From: Icerya purchasi | Taxonomy: Eukaryota > Arthropoda > Insecta > Hemiptera > Monophlebidae | Direction: 5' to 3' | DNA length: 64,000 nt | NCBI GenBank assembly: GCA_039619475.1 | Contig: CM077116.1 | Location: 104,267,164-104,331,163, forward strand | In this document: positions 57,840-64,000 of the stretch, in pieces | How the letters are laid out: each line of letters begins with the position of its first letter | How positions within the stretch are numbered: the stretch's first letter is position 1 | Notes under the pieces: model-generated | Told to the model about the DNA's origin: nothing | Database searches by the model: none | The model's input: the letters and a program-made list of their open reading frames with translations, nothing else | Position numbers and translations under genes: made by a program

Positions 57840-58034
57840 ATAAACAAAGGGGGTCAGTTAAATCTTCACGGGCAGCAAAACGAAAAACCAGCGAAAGAAG
57901 ATATTTCTATGCAAGTGGTTTCCAGTAGTTTAGATTGCACGATTAAAATATGGAATTTGGAATACACACCGATTTCTGGAAATGGTGATAGCAGCAATTG
58001 TGAAAAAAAATACTCGTTCAATTTAATTTACACG
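57840..58034 (+). CDS. DNAI3: DNAI3 exon 9: WD blade
   Basis: 65 codons, TTTCAG acceptor, G/GTAACA donor, phase 0 both ends. SMQVVSSSLDCTIKIWNLEY matches CCQLVTCSADCTICFWDIRP of human DNAI3, with the GSxD-type WD strand and its Trp. The exon continues with a Ser/Asn/Lys loop. Later exons for the remaining blades were not found up to 64000, so the gene either continues past the window or has lost its end. Confidence 0.85.
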
Positions 58035-59203
58035 GTAACATTATTTTATTTCATATTTGACTTATGGTCTAGATTTTCGTTGAAATTTAGCCATTTGCAT
58101 TACACTTACTTATTTTCATGGGGTCTTTCCAACGAGTTTTATTCAGTTGTATGGATGATTTTGCATTTCAACAGCGAAAGTTTTTTTCATTTTTCCTCGG
58201 CCATGTTAACCGAGGATCCACATCCAGAGAAATAAACAGAATGGAAAGAACCGTTAGTTAAATTTCGATTCAGTCAGAAATTGACGATATGAAAGATAAT
58301 AGTCGGGGAATGGTAGTCAAGTTGAAGAAGTAATTTTGACCGACGAAATTATTAAAAAATGGGAAGAAGAAAAACGAGAAATGTGCATGGTTATAAAAAG
58401 ACGTAAAGTATTAACAGCTTTAAGTGCATTACATTGCTAACTTAGAGAAGAGATAAACTTTTATTGATTAAGTGGAAAACAATATCTTTACTATAACGTG
58501 AATATGTTAACCGAAGGTTAATATAAACACGCGAAAAACGCAATAGCTACCGAAACAAATTTGATGTTTCTCTGCGTTTCTTGTTTTTATTAAATCCTTC
58601 GAAAGTCTTCAGATTTGTTTACAGTATCTAGAAATTCCATTAGTACATTTATTTAGAAAATAATGTTATTTTCGATGAACTTGTAGAATGTAACTATTCT
58701 TGCAACTTATGCCGAACAGTGAAATTCAGTAGAAAGAGATTTTGCGATGAAACTGAATTTTCCAGTTTGTTGTCGATCCGTCGTTAGTTCCCAGATAAAT
58801 TTACAACTAACATTGTTGTAAACTGATTCTCTGAGTGGAGTGAAATTGACCTTATGAGCGGAGCAGAACTGACAGCCACTTTTCTGCTGGTTCCTAACAG
58901 ATTGAGTGCACTCATGCATTTGGATTCATGGAAATCCTTCTTTTAATTTTTCTACAGGAACATAATATTATTATGAATTGTACAAAAAAAAAAAAAAAAG
59001 ATTAAACATGGCGAACTGTGCAAAATTGTTGGAGCAAAAGAAAAATAGGAACACATGACAAATTTTTTGCGATAAAAATTTTTCTAATATATTTCTTTAC
59101 TTTGCATTCAAATGTATCGCGAGTAAATGGTAAGTGATTAATATTATTAATAAACGTCGGTCTAATCACGTTATTATACTATCGTGTAGAGTTAAGGCAA
59201 TTT
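58035..59203. other. Region after the last visible DNAI3 exon
   Basis: AT-rich. Near 58315-58440 a plus-strand frame (EEVILTDEIIKKWEEEKREM) resembles the linker of some LINE ORF2 proteins but is too short to call. No further WD exon is recognised. Confidence 0.35.
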
Positions 59204-59216
59204 AAAGCTACACGAG
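59204..59216 (+). repeat. Target-site duplication, left copy (13 bp)
   Basis: AAAGCTACACGAG here and AAAGCTACATGAG at 59733-59745, one mismatch, flank the short LINE copy. Confidence 0.8.
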
Positions 59217-59732
59217 GACTAATCTATTATCCTTAGGTAAGAAATTTCACTTTAAATTTTGGTCGGATAAGTGTATCCTTCCTCCTTCACCAATAAAATC
59301 GTTCTTTCTACCTCTCAATTTAATCTAACCTTCCTGATAAACTCTGGTTCTTAAAATTCTCTTCTCTTCCACCTTCTGTTATTGCCCTATTATTCGTCTA
59401 CGCTTCAATCACATTTTATTGCTCTCTTCCCTTTCCTTTCCTTATTCACCTCTACATCCTAACGAAGCAGTTGTGTTTTGATGTTAATCACATTTTCTTT
59501 GAGTGTTCTGCTCTTTCTGCGGAACGCTCTTCCGTTTATTTACTCCTCTTAAAGTGAAGGATTCCTGCTCCCTATTGTGCTATATCCTGTCCTTTCTCTC
59601 TCAGTGTCTGTTGTTCCTGCCATTGGTTCCTTTATTTCAGCTATTTCCGATCGAATTCAGATCTGATTAGTTAACACTTCTTCCCATTGTTTCTGGGAGA
59701 GATCCCTGGTTGATGAGCCCCCCCCCCCCAAA
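59217..59732 (+). mobile_element. Severely 5'-truncated LINE copy of the resident family
   Basis: Aligns by eye with 19911-20440 of the second subfamily, from the end of RNase H through the terminal cysteine cluster (CDADHIFFEC appears as a broken relic near 59475-59500) and the 3' UTR (CATTGTTTCTGGGAGAGATC). The tail is a C-run of about 13 followed by As, instead of a pure A-run. A 13-bp target duplication bounds it. Frameshifts make it non-coding. Confidence 0.85.
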
Positions 59733-59745
59733 AAAGCTACATGAG
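59733..59745 (+). repeat. Target-site duplication, right copy (13 bp)
   Basis: Partner of 59204-59216. Confidence 0.8.
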
Positions 59746-60019
59746 AAATATTTTAAATATGTATCATCTAAACTCAGGAAGAAGATCCCCGCTGCCTTCT
59801 CCTTTTCATTTCTCATTGTTACCAAACCAAAGGTATCGTAGGTTTTCGAGGCTTGTCTCGTCCTGGAACCGAATCGCCCCCAGGTGTTTACCTTATTTGA
59901 AATTAAATATTGGTGATACCAGAGAAGTCATCTGGGAAAGGCGGATGCTTAGTAGAGAGGAATTGGCTCCCATATTTTCATCAGATCCATTAAGCTTAGT
60001 ACCATTATGGAAAGCTTAA
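59746..60019 (+). other. Unrecognised open frame in flanking DNA
   Basis: An open frame (ATG at 59741 inside the target duplication) runs to a stop at 60019. It contains SGRRSPLPSPFHFSLLPNQR and RFSRLVSSWNRIAPRCLPYL. The basic, Pro/Ser-rich start followed by SWN resembles the extreme C-terminus of some LINE RT proteins, but this is not firm. The frame may be chance or an old element tail. Confidence 0.25.
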
Positions 60020-60439
60020 CTTCACAATGCATGATATCTTATCAAGGGCACATGGGACTTACTTTACTTACATTAACATAGTGCAATTTTAAAACGCAAT
60101 GCTTAATAATTCGTGCAAGAGAAAAATATGTGAAATTTAGAGCCTTTTTTGTATGGAAGTTTAACTGTAGTGCACTCTGTAAGGAAAACTATGCATTCTG
60201 CGACTTTACCGTAAATATGAAAAAATGTAGCCACAACCCTTCTCTAACCATAAACACAAGATATTTCAGTTTCTTGCTTTTATTTAAGAAATCTGTAAAA
60301 AAAAAAAAAAAAACAAAAGAAAAAGAAAGTGTATAAACATAGACTATACTTTTAAAATTAAGTTGAAACGTGTAAAAAAAAATTATAAATTGACGAAAAT
60401 TTACATTTATTAATCAAAAAAAAAGTACACAAAAGTGGT
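60020..60439. other. AT-rich spacer
   Basis: A-runs and no recognised feature. Confidence 0.4.
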
Positions 60440-60925
60440 GGAATTCAGAAAAAAAAACACAGTATCAATACTTCCAAAGCATTTAGCTAAAGAGATAGAT
60501 AAAGAATCTGTCAGGGATTGGTAGTTGAGAGCTGGGATGATATACAGGGAGTAGGAAAAGATAAGATGTATGGAGTACAGTAAGAAGCAGGAAGTCCGAG
60601 TGGTAGCAAGTGGGAATACAGTGTAGAACGTTCGGTGCATATGTATGAGCACTCAAAAAATACATGGTTTGAATCGCAGACGCTTCTTTATTTGATTGGA
60701 AAGGGCTATTTGGTAAAGACGATAAGTAAAGACAAAAATGAGGGAAAGGCAAAACAGAATGATTGAACCACAAGCGAATAATGGAGGTGACAGCAAAGCG
60801 GCGGAACAGCGGAAAGTTGTAAAACCAGGGATACTAGATTAAACGGAGAGTTAGAAGGAGAGATTGCTGGAAAATGGATGGAGCATATATATCCGACTAA
60901 AGTCTGAAATGGAATGTTTCATATG
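60440..60925 (-). pseudogene. Minus-strand 3' fragment of the resident LINE family
   Basis: Minus strand from 60925 downward matches the region 19940-20340 of the second subfamily. Blocks are a decayed start near 60900, TSIIRLWFNHSVLP (about 60790), a cysteine-poor remnant of the terminal cluster, and the ORF end near 60500. The purine-rich plus strand is the mirror of the family bias. The frame is broken. It lies tail-to-tail with the plus-strand copy at 59217. Confidence 0.7.
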
Positions 60926-61282
60926 AGGGTAGCGGTATTAGGCAAGAATTCATTAAATTACATATGTACTATTAAAAAGTATAAAAACACTACGGAGTAG
61001 ATATACTGTTATTTGATCGTTTGATTTGCTAAATATCCCTCGCACAGTAGACACTTTTTCATCCATAGTTGAGTGTTGCGTTACAGATGTCTTCGGTGTG
61101 TTCTTAATACAGTGTAGATTAAATATATACGATGAGGCAGCCTGTTCAAAATGCACTCCTTCTTCTACGCCAAGGAAAAGACCTAGAAAATGTGGTCTAA
61201 AAGAAGCCCAGTTCAATAACCTACCTTGGTTACTGCCGTCAGAGGTCGGCACCCTTTTATGCGGTCGAAACACGCATAAATA
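60926..61282. other. Flank of the mariner
   Basis: An open plus-strand frame (61026-61283, 85 codons, LNIPRTVDTFSSIVECCVTD and PRKRPRKCGLKEA) has its stop codon straddling the first base of the mariner. It matches no family I know. It may be part of an interrupted repeat or simply chance. Confidence 0.25.
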
Positions 61283-62562
61283 GGGGTGTGAATAAGTCTT
61301 TCCCGTTTTTTTGCAAGAGATGGCAACACCATTACTGTGCCAGTATTCAATGGTAACATATGTCATAATCAAAGCTTATTCATCTGTCAATAATTCCACA
61401 CTAACACATTATCTAAAATTTTTTCGCAGCATTAATTTTTGATATCGTGAAAATGTCGAAATTTGAGCCGAGTCGACGTCATTTGCGGGAAGTTTCACTT
61501 TATTGGTTCAATTTGAAGAAATCTGCTGCCGAGGCGCATCGATTGCTTCAGGAAGCTTATGGAGAAGGTTGCGTCGATGATTCAAGTGTTCGCGGATGGT
61601 TTCGGCGCTTCAAAATTGGCGATTTCGACGTGGAAGACAAGGAGCGTTCCGGGCGGCCGCAAATCTTTGAAGATCAAGAATTGGCGATTTTGCTTGATGA
61701 AGATTCGTGTCAAACGCAAGAAGAACTTGCCGAAGCATTGGGAGTTGACCGAACAACCATTTCCAAGCGTTTGAAAGCCATGGGAATGATACAAAAGCAA
61801 GGAAATTGGGTGCCGTACGAACTGAAGCTGAGAGACGTCGAACGGCGTTTTTTCACTTGCGAACAGCTGCTTCAGCGACATAAAAGAAAGGGTTTTCTGC
61901 ATCGTATCGTGACTGGCGATGAAAAGTGGATCCGTTACGATAATCCGAAGCGAAAAAAATCATGGGGACTACCCGGCCATGTATCATCATCGGCGGCCAA
62001 GCCAAATATTCATGGCGCCAAGCTCATGCTCTGTATATGGTGGGACCAGCTAGGTGTGGTTTACTATGAGCTTCTGAAACCGAATGAAAGGATCACAGGC
62101 GAGGTCTATCGACGACAATTGATGCGTTTAAGCCGCGCACTGCGAGAAAAACGGCCACAATACTCCGACAGGCACGACAAAGTTATTTTGCAACATGACA
62201 ATGCTCACCCACATGTTGCACAGCCGGTGAAAACATACTTAGAAACGCTCAAATGGGAAGTCCTACCCCACCCGCCGTATAGTCCAGACATTGCTCCGTC
62301 TGATTACCATCTCTTCAGATCGATGACGCATGGCCTGGATGACCAGCACTTCCATTCCTACGAGGAAGCCAAAAAATGGGTGGATGACTGGATAGAGGCC
62401 AAACCGGTCGAATTTTTTCGCAACGGGATTCGTATGTTGCCAGAAAGATGGGAAATAAGTTGTAGCTAGCGATGGCCAATACTTTCAATAATTCATTTGT
62501 AACCATTTTTTCACAATAAAGGCTCAAAATTGGAAAAAAACGGGAAAGACTTATTCACACCA
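61283..62562 (+). mobile_element. Intact mariner transposon
   Basis: 1280 bases with terminal inverted repeats of about 28 bases. The left end GGGGTGTGAATAAGTCTTTC (from 61283) continues into CCCG and a T-run; the reverse complement of the right end is TGGTGTGAATAAGTCTTTCC, continuing likewise. They differ only at the outermost one or two bases. TA stands at both outer borders (61281-61282 and 62563-62564), as expected for mariner target duplication. One uninterrupted transposase frame lies between. Size and structure are standard for the group, and nothing looks broken, so the copy is young and may be active. Confidence 0.93.
61453..62469 (+). CDS. Mariner transposase (D,D34D)
   Basis: 338 residues. 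The protein binds the inverted repeats and does cut-and-paste transposition into TA. Residues about 1-110 hold the two helix-turn-helix units: SVRGWFRRFKIGDFDVED with RSGRP, then LAEALGVDRTTISKRLKAMG. WVPYEL follows near 117. Catalytic residues are the Asp in VTGDEKWIRYD, the Asp in LQHDNAHPH, and the Asp in YSPDIAPSDYHLF. The spacing between the last two is 34 residues, the mariner signature. The frame is open from a GTG at 61447, but the ATG at 61453 is the natural start. Length is normal (about 340-350). Confidence 0.95.
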   Translation: MSKFEPSRRHLREVSLYWFNLKKSAAEAHRLLQEAYGEGCVDDSSVRGWFRRFKIGDFDVEDKERSGRPQIFEDQELAILLDEDSCQTQEELAEALGVDRTTISKRLKAMGMIQKQGNWVPYELKLRDVERRFFTCEQLLQRHKRKGFLHRIVTGDEKWIRYDNPKRKKSWGLPGHVSSSAAKPNIHGAKLMLCIWWDQLGVVYYELLKPNERITGEVYRRQLMRLSRALREKRPQYSDRHDKVILQHDNAHPHVAQPVKTYLETLKWEVLPHPPYSPDIAPSDYHLFRSMTHGLDDQHFHSYEEAKKWVDDWIEAKPVEFFRNGIRMLPERWEISCS

Positions 62563-62564
62563 TA

Positions 62565-62699
62565 TTGGTACAGTAGAACTTTGCTGGATGTAAATCTGAA
62601 TTTACCACAGCGTCAAAAACTAGTTACACCGCATGAGCTAAATAAATGTACTCGTCGAGCAAGTGAAAGGCAGTTAGCTGAAATAGCATGTAATTATAT
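62565..62699. other. Right flank of the mariner
   Basis: Short AT-rich stretch that leads into the endonuclease relic. No feature of its own. Confidence 0.3.
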
Positions 62700-63140
62700 T
62701 TTTTCTTGAAGGGTAAGTCTGAAAATCAGCCTAAGGCTCATGGTATGGACTTTGTTATTAAAAATAATACTTTGGACACGCTAATAGAACTACCAATTGC
62801 CATTAGTGAACGTTTAATGAAGACTAAAATCCGAAATAGCAAGAACAAGTTCAGATCATCCATAAATCGGATAAAATCGTATTATTAGGCGATTTTCAAC
62901 GCCAGGATTTGCTCTAACGCGAATATTTCGAAAGGAGCGATAGGGTAATGTAATTGAAAATGGTTTGCTATTGCTTAATAGTTGTGTAGTAAATTTTAGA
63001 CTTAAACTTGAAACAACTTAGAGGCATCCGCAGTGTTCACACTGGTACATTTAATTGATTATGTAATCGTCAGGTGATCACATATTTGTGATGTACGTGT
63101 TACAGAAGCTGACACGGGCCATAACATGATAAAAGCCAAA
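62700..63140 (+). pseudogene. LINE endonuclease domain relic
   Basis: Plus-strand pieces in order: GMDFVIKNNTLDTLIELPIA with ISERLMKTKI (62736-62830), KIVLLGDFQ (62874-62900, in place of the GDFN motif), a broken FNNL-type block near 62950, and LIDYVIVR with DVRVTEADTGHNMIKAKY (63049-63138). This is the N-terminal AP endonuclease of LINEs whose domain reads GVAFIVKK, ISERI, GDFNAKVG, IDYII and GSDH. The SDH here reads TGH, and stops interrupt the frame. The RT part is absent within the window. Confidence 0.6.
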
Positions 63141-64000
63141 TACTTAACAGTAGTATTACTTTAAGAATGTAATTGCTTTCAGTTATCATTCTTTGCCCGA
63201 AAAAATTAAAAACTCCAAACGCCCTTAATGACTTAATTATGAATCCACATAGTAATATCTAAGTAACTTATAAAAGATACAATTTATCCAATATGCTTGA
63301 AGCTGTGCGGGGTACGAAAACGAAAAAGAAGATTGATTGGTTTTTGGACAACGAAAATAAAATATCTATTTAATTTAACTGAAAACAAAAGGCGCACTTG
63401 CAAATGATTTAGTATTTAAGATTGTCTAAGCCAGAGGCAGAAATTTTCTTAAAAGAGATAGAATGCTCGATTTTGACAGAAAATGTAACTTCTTGAACGA
63501 GGGGAAGTGATAAAAAAGACTTTAATTTCATTGAAATGTTGAACATAAAATGATGTGCTGTATTGTTAATAAAAAGCGAATGGACATAACTTTTTTTGCG
63601 GGGAGCGGAGGGGGCGCGTCAACTATAGATATTAACTCAGCGTAAGAGAAATTTTTAGAAGTTTCAATGTGCAGCAGTAGTATTCGAATCCGGTTCTACT
63701 TGAACCAAACACCGCTGCCTACCTTTCTACACCTCGGTAGCCAGTTAGTGTATTTCAAAATCGCGTTTATAAAATGGATTATTGCTAAAAAATTGTAATC
63801 GTTTATTAATGGCAATTTTAGAAGTAAGGTTCATGAAATGATGAATTTTTAAAAAGTTTTTTTTTCCCAGCTGATAAAATTAAATATAAATCGAATTTGA
63901 TCGAGTAAATTTATCAACTCGTAAACTTGTTTCTGATTTTATTAATATTAGTTATTTTATGCGGTTTTCAGTAATTTATGATTCTGCGTATAAATACAAA
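63141..64000. other. Right end of window
   Basis: AT-rich. A GC-richer patch at 63598-63745 includes a run reading GGGGAGCGGAGGGGGCGCG and tRNA-like wording that I could not turn into a tRNA fold. No WD exon of DNAI3 is recognised. Confidence 0.35.

Larger units (their letters stand above)
28920..58034 (+). other. DNAI3: Gene span: partial DNAI3 (WDR63) orthologue, nine exons
   Basis: Nine exons (28920-29168, 30528-30671, 33483-33608, 37623-38033, 41626-41761, 44035-44351, 48923-49093, 54456-54581, 57840-58034) have AG/GT borders and compatible phases and give one frame of about 625 codons. In animals DNAI3 is an intermediate chain of the inner-arm dynein I1/f of motile axonemes, so expression in insect sperm or sensory cilia is expected. 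Homology is seen in exon 1 (WVSLGSE), exon 2 to 3 (DVGVQ then PVRDIS), and exons 6 to 9 (WD blades). The N-terminus (about 80-100 residues) and C-terminal blades were not found. All introns hold transposon debris or unreadable AT-rich DNA. Confidence 0.75.

Overview
The window is AT-rich arthropod, probably insect, nuclear DNA. One spliced host gene is visible: small exons, GT-AG introns of 1.3 to 5.4 kb, and no operon structure. Everything else I can name is transposable-element DNA in layers of different age. I see no bacterial-style genes, CRISPR array, rRNA or convincing tRNA.

Host gene: nine exons on the plus strand between 28920 and 58034 splice in phase into an open frame of about 625 codons. 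They match the axonemal dynein intermediate chain DNAI3 (WDR63; the IC140 type of the inner arm I1/f complex). The 5' end (roughly the first 80 to 100 residues) and the C-terminal WD blades were not found. Its introns are crowded with dead elements.

Left third (1-24945): old LINE debris (about 610-2165), then a full-length non-LTR retrotransposon (2692-9149) with intact ORF1 (CCHC gag-like) and ORF2 (endonuclease, RT, RNase H). It lies inside an older minus-strand LINE that it split at a 6-bp target-site duplication. Next come a MITE-like inverted-repeat element (10171-11031), a Mutator-like non-autonomous element with about 96-bp TIRs (14167-16253) that hosts a nested hAT-like MITE, and a 5'-truncated second LINE copy with a long open frame (17782-20447) that again splits an older minus-strand LINE (16780-21430).

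Middle (24946-55400): a 1.9-kb TTAA-flanked DNA transposon with a decayed Kolobok/Mutator-type transposase lies upstream of the first visible exon. The host-gene introns contain LINE fragments on both strands, an internally deleted mariner relic, and endonuclease-domain relics.

Right end (55400-64000): further copies of the same LINE family (55735-57590 plus; 59217-59732 plus with a 13-bp TSD; 60440-60925 minus), an apparently intact mariner (61283-62562, D,D34D transposase, inverted repeats, TA target), and an endonuclease relic from yet another LINE.

I count seven copies or fragments of one LINE family in at least two subfamilies. Its sense strand is strikingly pyrimidine-rich, which makes even heavily decayed copies recognisable. 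The most notable objects are the two intact elements (the LINE and the mariner), the nested insertions whose ancestral sites can be read across, and the long inter-ORF region of the LINE. I did not find a clearly new biological system.
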